NCBI RefSeq assembly: GCF_030269545.1
Contig: NZ_BSTN01000022.1
Span: 39,471-103,470, forward strand
Direction of reading: 5' to 3'
DNA from: Actinomadura sp. NBRC 104425
GTDB lineage: Bacteria; Actinomycetota; Actinomycetes; Streptosporangiales; Streptosporangiaceae
DNA: 64,000 nucleotides
Within the stretch, counting starts at the first letter, position 1. Each line of letters starts with the position of its first letter. The position numbers were made by a program, and so were the translations under genes. The notes beneath the pieces were generated by a model that made no database searches, had not been told where the DNA came from, and saw nothing but the letters and a program-made list of their open reading frames with translations. This document shows positions 1 to 9,193 of this stretch, in pieces.

Positions 1-2
1 AA

Positions 3-143
3 CCACACACCGCCGGGCTCGCCGACGTGCTGTTCCACCGCCGCTTCCCGATGGACGTCCGCCACCACAGCAAGATTCGCAGGCACGTCCTGGCCGCTTG
101 GGCCGCCCACCGCCTCAAGTCCGGCGACCGCGTGGCCTGGTGA
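3..143 (+). CDS. OleC-like AMP-dependent ligase, C-terminal fragment
   Basis: Only the last 46 codons are present; the gene runs in from the left edge. The residues read DVLFHRRFPMDVRHHSKIRR and end in GDRVAW before TGA. This matches the C-terminal lobe of OleC-type fatty-acyl AMP ligases (beta-lactone synthetases of head-to-head olefin synthesis), which end in a FPVDxRHNAKIxRExLAxWA pattern. The family would activate a beta-hydroxy acid with ATP. The call rests on this motif only; a general acyl-CoA/AMP ligase is the alternative. The next readable fragment on the same strand is an OleD-like relic, which supports the Ole assignment. Confidence 0.6.
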   Translation, partial: PHTAGLADVLFHRRFPMDVRHHSKIRRHVLAAWAAHRLKSGDRVAW

Positions 144-344
144 AGGCGCCGGTGCCCGGAGGCGGCCGGCTCGAACAGACCATCTGCCAACGACCAGCCG
201 AACACAACGACACCACCCACCCACACCCAGCCGACCGAAACCTCCTTCCACACCTAACGCCACTCACACCCCGCCCCAGTCCAAGCCACCACGGACGAGC
301 GCGACACCACCAACGCGGGCATAAACAACCGACACCGGGAGCAC

Positions 345-584
345 GAACAGATCAACGTGCACGGCACCCGCAACGTGCTGAGCTGCTGCATCCGGACCAG
401 CGCCGACCTGGTGTACACCATGTCGCCGAGCGTGGTCCACGACGGACGCAACCTGGAGTGGGAACGATCCCGCCCCCAACGCCCGCCGATTTCTGACCGC
501 CTATCCTCACACCAAGCGGCAGCCGAAACGCTGGTGCGCGCGGCCGCGCAGCAACTCCCGACCATGGTGCTGCGGCCGCATTGA
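345..584 (+). pseudogene. Relic of OleD-like NAD-dependent epimerase/reductase
   Basis: One frame reads EQINVHGTRNVLSCC, then LVYTMSPSVVHDGRNLE, then AAAETLVRAAAQQLPT and MVLRPH before a stop. These are the middle motifs of the 3-beta-HSD/OleD extended SDR family (VNVxGTRNVL, LVYTSSPSVVxDGRDLE, KAxAExxVLAA, VALRPH). The N-terminal Rossmann glycine motif, the YxxxK tyrosine and the C-terminal half are missing, so this cannot be a working enzyme. It follows the OleC-like tail on the same strand, the order seen in ole clusters, and looks like the remains of the next gene of that operon. A GTG at 357 opens the frame but has no ribosome site. Confidence 0.6.
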
Positions 585-712
585 ACCGGGGCCAGGCGGC
601 CCGTATTTCCTTCGCCGGTAGCCCGGCCTCGTCGCCTCCGGCTGCCGGCCGCCAGACAAAGCGCCGACCAGCACAGGACACCGCGCTTTCGATTGCTGTG
701 ACGTGGGGCAGC

Positions 713-852
713 TCATTTTCCGGTGTCCCGCATGAGGGAGTCCATGCCGTACCCGTCGAGCTGCGTGTCGGCGGAGATTTGGTCGGCGGGCAGCGCCAGG
801 ACGTCCGCGAGCTACCGGGTGACCTGTTTCCGCCACGACGGCGTGGGCCTTC
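713..852 (-). pseudogene. Decayed acyl carrier protein domain of the PKS
   Basis: Just past the PKS stop codon, in another frame, the minus strand reads LADVLALPADQISADTQ then LDGYGMDSLM and stops at 715-713. GMDSLM is the phosphopantetheine-attachment motif of carrier proteins (GxDSL) and the preceding segment is helix 1 and loop of an ACP. An in-frame TAG at 814-812 and the frame change at 853 separate it from the synthase, and the second half of the domain is replaced by RDTGK and a stop. The PKS therefore ends after KR, and its native ACP has been lost by frameshift, nonsense change and truncation. Confidence 0.72.
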
Positions 853-3800
853 TCAGGGGGTCATCTCCGCCGAGGTCCCAAGGTCGCCGGCAGCCTGCTG
901 TTCGCCGCCCGCCGCCAGCACCGGCGACAGCAGCGACCCCTCCAGGCCCGGCAGCATGCGGCGGAGCCGTCCCCAGTCGCAGCGGCCGACCATGGTGACG
1001 TCGCTGCCCTCGGCGAGCATGTCCTCCAGGGCGAGGAGGGCTTGGCCGGGCGGCATGGGCGCGATGCCGAGCTTGCCCAGCGCCCGCTCCTGGGCGCCGG
1101 TGTCGGCCAGCGCCCCCAGGCTGATCGCCAGGGCTGGGCGGCCGTCGCGGCGGCGGCGCCGGGCCAGGGCCTCCAGGAACAGGTTGGCGGCGACGTAGGG
1201 GGCCTGGCGGATGTTGCCCACGGTGGTGATGGACGAGCACAGCACGAACAGGTCCAGAGGCCGGTCGCGGGTCAGTTCGTCCAACACCATCGCTCCGGCG
1301 ACCTTGGGATGCAGGACGGCGGCGAAGCGGGTGTCGTCGAGGTCGGCGAGCGGTGCGTCGTCCAGGTGCATCGCCGCGTGCACGACGCCGCGGAGCGAGT
1401 GGCCGGCGGCGTCCAGCGTGTCCAGAACCGCGCGCATGGCGTCGAGGTCGGCGGCGTCGGCGGCATGCGCGTGGGCGGTGGCTCCCAGGCGTTCCAGCTC
1501 GGTCAGCAGGGCGGGCGCTCCGGGGGTGGCGGCACCGCGGCGCCCGACGAGGGCCAAATGACGGGCGCCGTGCCGGGCGAGCCAGCGGGCGATCTCGGCG
1601 CCGAAGCCGCTCAGGCCGCCGGTGACCAGGTAGGTGCCGTCCGGGTCGAGGCGGGGCGGGCGGCGCGGCAGTTCGACGGCGGCGGGGGCGTCCGCCGGAT
1701 CACAGGAGATGGTGATCTTGCCGATGTGCCGGGAGTGGCGCGTCAGGGTGAACGCGTCCGCGATCCGCGAGGCCGGGTACACGGTGTGCGGCATCGCCCC
1801 GCCCCCGCCGAGCAGCAGGTCCATGAAGCCGGAGTCCACGGCCGCCAGGTCGGGGTCCTTCCGCATCAGCGTGCCGACGTCCAGGACGAACAGGGAGATG
1901 TTGTCGGCCAGGGCGCGAAGCAGCAGCGGCTTGTCCTCGAAGATGTCGCGTTTGCCCAGTTCGACGAACCTGCCGCCGTGCCGCAGGCACTCCAGGCCAC
2001 GTGTGATGGCCTCCCCCGCCAGGGAGTTGAGGACGACGTCGACGCCGCGGCCCCCGGTCAGGTCGCCGATCTGCTCGGCGAAGCGGAGGCTGCGCGAGTC
2101 CAGGACGTGCTCGACGCCCATGGCGCGCAGGAGGTCGCGTTTGGCCGGCGTCCCGGCGGTGGCGATCACGTGGGCGCCGCGCAGGCGGGCGTAGTGCAGC
2201 GCGGCGAACCCGACGCCGCCGGCGCCGCCGTGGACGAGCACGGTCTCGCCCGGTTGGAGGCGGGCCAGCCGCTCCAGCGCGTGGTAGACGGTGCCGAAGG
2301 CCAGCGGCAGGGCGGCCGCCTCGGTGAACGGCATCCGCTGCGGGATGAGGCGGGTCGCCCACGTCTCGGCCACCGCGTGGCTGGCCATTCCGATCGCGCC
2401 CGACGCCATGACCCGGTCACCGGGGGCGAACTCCGAGACGTCCGGTCCGACGGCGGTGACGATGCCCGCGCATTCCAGGCCCAGTTCGTGGCCGCCGTAG
2501 ACGGCTTCGATGGCCTCGCCGGGCAGCAGGTCGGCCGCGCGCATCACATCGCAATAGTTCAGCCCCAGCGCCCGCGTCTCGATCAGCACCTGCCCCTGCC
2601 CGGGCTCGGGCACCGGCGTCCGCTCCCACACGAGGGTGGACGACGGGCCTGGTTCGCGAACTTTCAGCCGGTACGCACCGTCGGCACGGGGGACGGGCAG
2701 CCGCTCGCCGATCTTCACCAGCCGCGGCACGAACCGCCCGTTGGGGGCCAGGACGACCTCATCGTCCTCGCCGGGGGCCTGCAGTTCGGCGGCCAGCCGG
2801 GCGGCGTCGCGGGCCGGGTCGCCCGTGAGGTGCAGGCAGAGCCGCCGTACGGTCAGGCGCGGGTGTTCGTTGCCGAGGGTGCGCGCCGTGCCCCAGGTCG
2901 CCGCGTCCTCCGGGTGGGCGGACGCGTCCGGCAGGTCCGGCTCCGGTAGCGCTCCGCAGGGACGTGTCACCAGCCACAGCTGCACGTCCCGGTCGCCCGG
3001 CAGTTGCTCGGCGGCCAGCGCAATGGCGCGCAGCGCGGCGGCGCGGCGTGTGACCAGGTCCACGGCGGCATCCGGGCGCAAGTCCGCGGGGCCGCCCAAG
3101 ACGAGTGTGAAGCCGATGGACGAGGCGTCGGCCGGTACGTGGGCGAGCCAGTGCTGCGGATCGTCCCGCAGCGCGACCCGGCGGACCTGCGCGCCGCGTT
3201 CGTCCAGCACCGCGCCGAGCGCCTCGGTGAGGGCCTGCCCGTCTTCCTCCGCCGCGACGAGCCAGGTCGTGTCCGGGGCGTGCGGCTGCGTCTCCACGTC
3301 GGTGGGGCCGCCGCGAGAGTCCTCCGCGTCCCCGCAAGTGGTGCGCACCGGGGCCAGCGGTGCGGCGGCGAGGAGGACGGAGAAGTCGCCGCGGGCGGGT
3401 TCGCGGTCGTCGCCGGTCAGGACGGTCCCGGAGAACCCGGCGTCGGACAGCAGCTTCGGCCACCGCTCGCGGGGCACCAGCGGCGAGCGGGGCCGGACGT
3501 CGCGGTCGGTGGCCGCCCAGAACTCGGGGAGCAGGCCGAGGAAGGGCAGCAGCGTGGCGGGGCGGTGCGGCTCGGCGGCCAGCAGCAGCCCGCCCGGGGA
3601 CAGGACGCGGGCCAGGCGGCGCAGCGCGGCGGTAAGGTCCTCGGCCAGGTGCAGCACGCCGGCGGCCACGACCAGGTCGAAGCCGCCGGGGTCGCAGCCC
3701 TGCTCGACCAGGTCGCGGTTGAGGTCGAGGCCGCGGACGTCCGCGAAGTCGTGCCCGGCGGTGCGCTGCCGCAGCCGGGCCAGGGCCCCGTCGGCGACAT

Positions 3801-6800
3801 CGGTGACCAGGTAGCGGGTGCGGTCGGCGGGCAGCACCGGCAGCAGCGTGGCCGTGGTGCCACCCGTCCCGGCGCCGACCTCCAGGACGCGCAGCGGGCG
3901 GTCGGCGGGCCACCGCCGGACGATCCGCCCGACCAGCGCGCGGATGATCCGGTTGGTGAACGAGCTGATCGGGCCGCTGTCGTGGACCTGGTCGAGCAGT
4001 TCCCGTCCGCCGCCCGAGGTGAGCACGTCGGCGGCGGTGCGGCGGCCGCCGAGCAGTTCGGCGAGGCGCCGTCCCGCGCGGACGGTCAGGGCGGTCTGGG
4101 CGGCGAAGGGGCCGCTTTCGGCGATCAGCTCGCGGTGCAGGTCCGCGACGTCGCGGCGTGGCGGGGGCAGGTGCACGCCGTCGTCGTCGTGCTGCAGCAG
4201 GCCATGGCGTTCCAGCAGCGGCACGGCCATGCGCAGCATGTCGCGGTGGTGCGGCTCCCGGCAGGTCTGCAGCAGGTCGTCCATGCCGAAGGGTCCGGTG
4301 CGGCCGCCGCTCAACGTGGTCAGCGCGTCGGCGAGAGAGTGGGCGAACGTCTCCTCCAGCTTGGACGTGTAGGAGGGGTAGTTCACCTCGTGCCAGGCCG
4401 TGCGCAGGGCGGCGATATCGGCGGCCGCCTCCTCGACGAGTTCACGGGGGCCGGGCAGCGGCCACGGGGCGGCACCGGTTCGCGGTGCGGCCCGCAACTC
4501 CAGCCGGTAGCGCGCCACCGCGGAGTCCTGGGAGACGGGCACGCGGCGCAATCGGCAGCGTTCGACCTCCACGGCGACGTTGCCTTCGGTGTCGGTGATG
4601 GTGAAGTCCCAGCACACCTCGTCGGCACCCTTGGACCGCTCGCGCACGTATACCAGGCCCTCGGGCGCGGGCCTCCCCCACACGCGCACCGCGCCCATGG
4701 CCGCGGGCAGGTAGGCCGTCCCCGCGCGCATGCCCTCCACCAGCCACCATCCTCCGGCTTGCAACGCGCTGTCGAACAGCACCGGGTGCACCTGGTAGGT
4801 GTCGTCCCGCTGCGCCGGGCAGGAGTAGGCGCCCAGGATCTCGCCGCCGTCCCCGCTCCACAGCTCTGTCAGGACCTGGAAGTGGGGGCCCCACTCCATA
4901 TGCCCTTCGGCGGCCTTCGCGTAGTAGTCGGCCACGTCGACGCGGACGCCCGTGCGTTCGCGGATCGCGGCGACGTCCAACCGCGGCGGCGCGGGCCGCA
5001 GCAGGTGCCGCACGCGGGCGCGGAAGGTCTCGCGGGGTTGCGCCCCCTGCCGGTCGGCGCCGGCCACGGTGAGCACGCCGGTGTCCGTGGACAGCGACGT
5101 CTGGAGGCACGGCGGTTCGGCGTCGGCCGCCATCGGCACCGCCATGGACCGGCCGATGTCGATTCGGTCGACCTCCACCGCCTCGGCCGCCTGCGGCATC
5201 ACCGACCGTCCGGCGGCGATCGCCATCTCCACGTACGCGGCGGCGGGCATGACGACCGTCCCGCCGAGGCGGTGGTCGGGCACCCACGGCATGACCGACG
5301 TCTCGACCCACCCGTGCCAGGTGGGTTCCAGCACCGGTTGCCGTTCGCCGAGCAGCGGGTGCCGGACGATCCCGTCGCCGATCCGGCGTTCCCACGTCTG
5401 CGGCCGCCCGATCCAGTGGCGTTCCCGCTGCCAGGGGTAGGCGGGCAGGTCGCGCACCGTGCCGCGCACGGGGAAATGGCGGTCCCACTCCAGGTGCGCC
5501 CCCGCCGCGACCAGTTCCGCCGTGACGTGGCGCAGCCGGGCCGGCCCCGGCTCGTGCCGCCGCAGTGTGCCCACCACGGCCGCGCGTGCCCGCGGCGCCG
5601 CGTCTGCGAGTCGGTGCAGGTAAGTGCAGAGCACGGGGTGCGGCCCCACTTCCACCAGCACGTCGAACCCGTCGTCCAGCACCCGTTGGACGGCGGCGGC
5701 GAACCGGACCGGGTGCCGGACGTTGCGCCACCAGTACTCCACGTCCAGTTGCGGGCCGTCCAGCGGCTCACCCGTCACGGTGGACACCATCGGGATGCGC
5801 GCATGACCGGGTGCGATGCCGTCCAGCCCCTCGCGCAACGGCTCCCGGATCTTCTCCATCGCGGAGCTGTGGAACGGGTAGTCGAGGTCCAGTTCCCAGA
5901 AGAAGACGTCCTGCTCGCCCAGGTGCTCCCCCAGGCGGCGGAGGGCGTCGGACGTGCCCGCCACCGTGACGTGTCCGTCGGTGTTGACCGCCGCGACCTC
6001 CACCCCGGGGAACAGCGGCAGCATCGCCCGGATCCGCTGCTCCGGCAGCCCGACCGACGCCAACCGCCCCATGCCCCGCGTCGCCGACTGCGCCCGCCCC
6101 CGCGCGGCGACCACCTGCGCCGCCTGCCCCAGCGTCAGGGCGCCCGCGGTGTAGGCGGCGGCGACCTCTCCCACGCTGTGCCCGAGCACCACGCCCGGAC
6201 GGACACCCGCCGCCTGCAGCATCTTCACCACCCCGACCTGCACGGCGAACAGCAGCGGCTGGGCGACCTCCGTCTGCGGCAACCGCCACTGCTCCGGCGG
6301 CCGTTGCATCTCCTCCAGCACGGACCAGCCCAGCAGCGGGGTCAGCTCGACATCCACCACTTGGATCGCCGCCCTGAACACCTCGTCGTCCAGCAGGTCG
6401 GCGCCCATCCCCGCCCACTGCGACCCGTTGCCGGTGAACACGAACGCCATACGCCCCGTCTCCACCGCCGTCCCCACGGCCGCGGGGACTGCGCCGGGAT
6501 CGCCCTGCGGCTCGGCCAGGGCGCGCAGCCCGCCGGCCGCCGTCGCGGGTGAGGAGGCGAGCACGACGGCGCGATGGCGGTGCAGGCCGCGGCGGCGGGT
6601 CGCGGTGTAGGCGACGTCGTAGAAGTCGCGTTCGTCAACCGTGTCCAGATGGGCGGCGGCCCGGTCGAGCGCCTTACGCAACGCCTCACGGGTGCGGGCG
6701 GACACCACGAACGGGACGTCCCGCGGGGGTTGGGCAGGCTGCTGCGGACGCTCGTCCGGGGCGGGCGGAGGCGCGAGCACCACGTGCGCGTTGGCGCCGC

Positions 6801-8067
6801 CGAACCCGAACGAGTTGACGCCGACCACCGAACGTTCGTCCACCATGGGCAGCCGTATCGCCCGCGAGGCGACCTGCAGGTTCAGGCCGTCGAAGTCGAT
6901 GTCGGGATTGGGGCGCTCGGCGTGCAGCGAGGCCGGGACCGCCCGGTGCCGCAGAACCAGCAGCGCCTTGCACAGGCCTGCCATGCCCGACGCGGGCTCC
7001 AGGTGCCCCAGGTTGGACTTCACCGACCCGATCGGCAACGGCTCGCCCGTGCGCCGCCGCCCCAGCGCCCGACCGATCGCCCGGCATTCGACCGGGTCGC
7101 CGACGGGGGTGCCCGTGCCGTGCGCCTCCACGTACACCACGTCATCGGGATCGACGCCGGCCTCGTCGTACACCCGCCGCAGCAATTCTTCCTGGGCTTG
7201 CGCGCTGGGCGTCGTCAGCCCCGCGGTGCGGCCGTCGCAGTTGGTGCCCGCCCCGACGATCATCGCGTGGATCCGGTCCCCGTCGGCCAGGGCGTCGGCC
7301 AGCCGCTTGAGCACAACCACCCCGCCGCCCTCGGCCCGCACATACCCGTCGCCGTCGGCGGAGAAGGCCCGGCAGCGCCCGGTCGGCGACAGCATCGACG
7401 CCTGGCTGTACCCCACATAGCCCCCCGGGCTCAGCAACACGTTCACGCCGCCGGCCAACATCACCCGGCCGGTGCCGTCCAGAAGCGCCCGCCAGGCCCG
7501 CTCGACCGCCACCAGCGACGAGGAGCACGCCGTGTCCACGCTCATGCTGGGGCCGCGCAGGTCGAAGACGTGCGACAGCCGGTTCGCCGCGATGGACAGC
7601 GCGCCTCCGCTGACCGAGTACGGCCCCATGCCGCGCGGCTCCAGCGCCTGCAGTACGCCGTACGCGGGATCGGAGACGCCGACGAACACCCCCGTGTCCG
7701 TCCCGGCCAGCCGCTGGGGATCGATGCCCGCGTCGTCCAGCGCCTCCACCGCCATCTCCAGCAGCAACCGCTGCTGCGGGTCCATCGCCGCCGCCTCCTT
7801 CGCGGAGATGCCGAAGTAGGCGGCGTCGAAACCGCCGATGTCTTCGAGGAAGCCGCCCGCCCGGGTGTAGCTGCGGTCGGTCCGCGGCCTGCTCTCGTCG
7901 ACGAACCGTTCGGCCTGGAAGCGGTCCGGCGGCAGCTCCCCCACCAGGTCCGCCTCCCGCTCCAGGGCCGCCCACAGCCCGTCCAGGTCGGTGATGCCGC
8001 CCGGCAGCCGGCACCCGACCCCCACCACGGCCACCGCCCGCTCGGACCGCCTCCGCCCGTCACCCAT
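853..8067 (-). CDS. Iterative-type type I polyketide synthase, KS-AT-DH-cMT-ER-KR
   Basis: Single-module synthase of 2404 residues. Order: KS (about 10-435; Cys181 in DTACSSS, His316 in EAHGTGT, His355 in NLGHLE), AT (about 530-850; GHSVGE active serine, YPFHS specificity loop), DH (about 905-1200; HRLGGTVVMP and DSALQ), C-methyltransferase (about 1385-1500; LEVGAGTGG), structural KR region, ER (about 1770-2060; GGAGGVGFAA), KR (about 2140-2330; TGGLSGFG, Ser and YVAAN). The set and order are those of iterative, highly reducing synthases making methyl-branched chains. I chose ATG 8067 because GGGAGG lies 7 nt upstream; ATG 8127 would add 20 residues without such a site. No ACP, thioesterase or starter enzyme is fused; the ACP relic lies downstream. 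Unless an ACP acts in trans, it may be inactive. Confidence 0.9.
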   Translation of the reverse strand: MGDGRRRSERAVAVVGVGCRLPGGITDLDGLWAALEREADLVGELPPDRFQAERFVDESRPRTDRSYTRAGGFLEDIGGFDAAYFGISAKEAAAMDPQQRLLLEMAVEALDDAGIDPQRLAGTDTGVFVGVSDPAYGVLQALEPRGMGPYSVSGGALSIAANRLSHVFDLRGPSMSVDTACSSSLVAVERAWRALLDGTGRVMLAGGVNVLLSPGGYVGYSQASMLSPTGRCRAFSADGDGYVRAEGGGVVVLKRLADALADGDRIHAMIVGAGTNCDGRTAGLTTPSAQAQEELLRRVYDEAGVDPDDVVYVEAHGTGTPVGDPVECRAIGRALGRRRTGEPLPIGSVKSNLGHLEPASGMAGLCKALLVLRHRAVPASLHAERPNPDIDFDGLNLQVASRAIRLPMVDERSVVGVNSFGFGGANAHVVLAPPPAPDERPQQPAQPPRDVPFVVSARTREALRKALDRAAAHLDTVDERDFYDVAYTATRRRGLHRHRAVVLASSPATAAGGLRALAEPQGDPGAVPAAVGTAVETGRMAFVFTGNGSQWAGMGADLLDDEVFRAAIQVVDVELTPLLGWSVLEEMQRPPEQWRLPQTEVAQPLLFAVQVGVVKMLQAAGVRPGVVLGHSVGEVAAAYTAGALTLGQAAQVVAARGRAQSATRGMGRLASVGLPEQRIRAMLPLFPGVEVAAVNTDGHVTVAGTSDALRRLGEHLGEQDVFFWELDLDYPFHSSAMEKIREPLREGLDGIAPGHARIPMVSTVTGEPLDGPQLDVEYWWRNVRHPVRFAAAVQRVLDDGFDVLVEVGPHPVLCTYLHRLADAAPRARAAVVGTLRRHEPGPARLRHVTAELVAAGAHLEWDRHFPVRGTVRDLPAYPWQRERHWIGRPQTWERRIGDGIVRHPLLGERQPVLEPTWHGWVETSVMPWVPDHRLGGTVVMPAAAYVEMAIAAGRSVMPQAAEAVEVDRIDIGRSMAVPMAADAEPPCLQTSLSTDTGVLTVAGADRQGAQPRETFRARVRHLLRPAPPRLDVAAIRERTGVRVDVADYYAKAAEGHMEWGPHFQVLTELWSGDGGEILGAYSCPAQRDDTYQVHPVLFDSALQAGGWWLVEGMRAGTAYLPAAMGAVRVWGRPAPEGLVYVRERSKGADEVCWDFTITDTEGNVAVEVERCRLRRVPVSQDSAVARYRLELRAAPRTGAAPWPLPGPRELVEEAAADIAALRTAWHEVNYPSYTSKLEETFAHSLADALTTLSGGRTGPFGMDDLLQTCREPHHRDMLRMAVPLLERHGLLQHDDDGVHLPPPRRDVADLHRELIAESGPFAAQTALTVRAGRRLAELLGGRRTAADVLTSGGGRELLDQVHDSGPISSFTNRIIRALVGRIVRRWPADRPLRVLEVGAGTGGTTATLLPVLPADRTRYLVTDVADGALARLRQRTAGHDFADVRGLDLNRDLVEQGCDPGGFDLVVAAGVLHLAEDLTAALRRLARVLSPGGLLLAAEPHRPATLLPFLGLLPEFWAATDRDVRPRSPLVPRERWPKLLSDAGFSGTVLTGDDREPARGDFSVLLAAAPLAPVRTTCGDAEDSRGGPTDVETQPHAPDTTWLVAAEEDGQALTEALGAVLDERGAQVRRVALRDDPQHWLAHVPADASSIGFTLVLGGPADLRPDAAVDLVTRRAAALRAIALAAEQLPGDRDVQLWLVTRPCGALPEPDLPDASAHPEDAATWGTARTLGNEHPRLTVRRLCLHLTGDPARDAARLAAELQAPGEDDEVVLAPNGRFVPRLVKIGERLPVPRADGAYRLKVREPGPSSTLVWERTPVPEPGQGQVLIETRALGLNYCDVMRAADLLPGEAIEAVYGGHELGLECAGIVTAVGPDVSEFAPGDRVMASGAIGMASHAVAETWATRLIPQRMPFTEAAALPLAFGTVYHALERLARLQPGETVLVHGGAGGVGFAALHYARLRGAHVIATAGTPAKRDLLRAMGVEHVLDSRSLRFAEQIGDLTGGRGVDVVLNSLAGEAITRGLECLRHGGRFVELGKRDIFEDKPLLLRALADNISLFVLDVGTLMRKDPDLAAVDSGFMDLLLGGGGAMPHTVYPASRIADAFTLTRHSRHIGKITISCDPADAPAAVELPRRPPRLDPDGTYLVTGGLSGFGAEIARWLARHGARHLALVGRRGAATPGAPALLTELERLGATAHAHAADAADLDAMRAVLDTLDAAGHSLRGVVHAAMHLDDAPLADLDDTRFAAVLHPKVAGAMVLDELTRDRPLDLFVLCSSITTVGNIRQAPYVAANLFLEALARRRRRDGRPALAISLGALADTGAQERALGKLGIAPMPPGQALLALEDMLAEGSDVTMVGRCDWGRLRRMLPGLEGSLLSPVLAAGGEQQAAGDLGTSAEMTP

Positions 8068-8127
8068 GCGCCGTCCTCCCGCCGCGGACAATCGATCACC
8101 ACCGACAGCCGTGCTGCCCACCTCCAC

Positions 8128-8677
8128 CCTTGATCACACTTGGTACTCAAGAGATTGCAATCCGCTGGTAAGCCACCTCTACCGCCTCAGCAGCTTCACC
8201 TGACCCCACCGCCACCTCTGCCCTGAGCTGCCCGCCGAGAATCAAAAGGCATGACACGTCACAACTAACGCCAAATGGGCGGATGACCGGAAAGTAATTG
8301 GTCACGCGAAACTGGCCGCGCACCCGGTCGCGATACCTCCAGGTGGGTGAATGACCTCCACCATGAGCCGCTGACGGCTCACTCCAGCAGGTTGCGACAC
8401 TGGACCGCCCCGGAAAAGTTGGAGGCCGGAGATGCCCAGGTCAGAGGCACCTGCGGCTGGCTGCCTACGGTGAGGCGGCCGGACGGTTCGGTTCCACCAG
8501 ATTTGCAAGGGTGGCAGGAGACCTTGTAGCGGGGGCGGGACGGCTGCGGGGGCCTGGGGGGTTCTTGTTCTGGTTGCTCCTTGGCGGCGGTGGCTGGCCA
8601 CCTGGGGGCTTCTGCTCTGTCTGTTGGCGTCCGGTGCTGTTTTCTTGGGGGCTTTAGCGGGTCGCTAGGCTCGGGGG
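8128..8677. other. Intergenic region upstream of the PKS
   Basis: About 550 bp between the PKS start and the next gene. It must hold the PKS promoter, probably in the AT-richer stretch 8130-8290. I see no convincing reading frame, RNA gene or repeat; the frames that stay open lack family motifs and ribosome sites. Confidence 0.4.
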
Positions 8678-9118
8678 ATGACTACGGCTGATCGGGTCGC
8701 GATCGTTGAGGAGATGGTCGCTCTTCCGTTTTCGGAGGAGGGTGATGCCTCCGGCGGGGCGCGTTATGGGCTTCGGGTGCTGCTGGCCAGTCGGGACTTT
8801 TGGGACGACCGCAGCGAGGAGATCGTCGAGGCGGCCGAGGAGGAGATTGACGCTGCTCTCCGGGAGTTGGTGGCCGCGTTGACGGCGCGGTGGGGCGAGC
8901 CGGAGTCGATCGATCTGGAGCCTTATCTGTGGGCCGAGAGCCCGGCGCCGGAGCCGATCCAGACGCTCTGCGGGCTCAGCGGCAAGATGCTCGTCTGGCA
9001 GCGGCCGGATGCGGGACGGTGGCTTGCGCTCGCCGTCGGCCAGGCCGATCCGGAGTTTCCCATTCAGTTGCTCGCGGCGGTTGGTGAAGCCCCCATTCCC
9101 GCCGCCGGTGATGAGTGA
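8678..9118 (+). CDS. Hypothetical protein, 146 aa
   Basis: An acidic soluble protein of 146 residues. It has an alpha-helical N-terminal half (EEIVEAAEEEIDAALREL) and a C-terminal half with LCGLSGKMLVWQRPDAGRW and LAVGQADPEFPIQLL that looks like beta strands. There is no signal peptide or membrane segment. I do not recognise the family. The shape recalls small SUKH- or Imm-like proteins, but no motif supports that. ATG 8678 has only a G-run directly before it, so initiation may be weak or leaderless. It stands alone, convergent with the flavin monooxygenase, and shares a strong bidirectional terminator with it. Confidence 0.7.
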   Translation: MTTADRVAIVEEMVALPFSEEGDASGGARYGLRVLLASRDFWDDRSEEIVEAAEEEIDAALRELVAALTARWGEPESIDLEPYLWAESPAPEPIQTLCGLSGKMLVWQRPDAGRWLALAVGQADPEFPIQLLAAVGEAPIPAAGDE

Positions 9119-9148
9119 CGGCGCCGTTCTCAGCTGAACGGGGCCCGT

Positions 9149-9186
9149 AAGGGGTGGGGTTCGTCTTGCGGTGAACCCCACCCCTT
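9149..9186. terminator. Bidirectional hairpin terminator
   Basis: Perfect 14-bp inverted repeat, AAGGGGTGGGGTTC (9149-9162) and its complement (9173-9186), with a 10-nt loop. It lies between two convergent stop codons. A smaller stem (CCGTTC/GAACGG) precedes it near 9124-9141. Both strands can fold, so it should serve both genes. Confidence 0.85.
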
Positions 9187-9193
9187 CACAGGG

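Noticed and set aside
8302..8601. Open frames upstream of the PKS on both strands
   Set aside because: No motifs, no ribosome sites, and composition as expected for high-GC chance frames.
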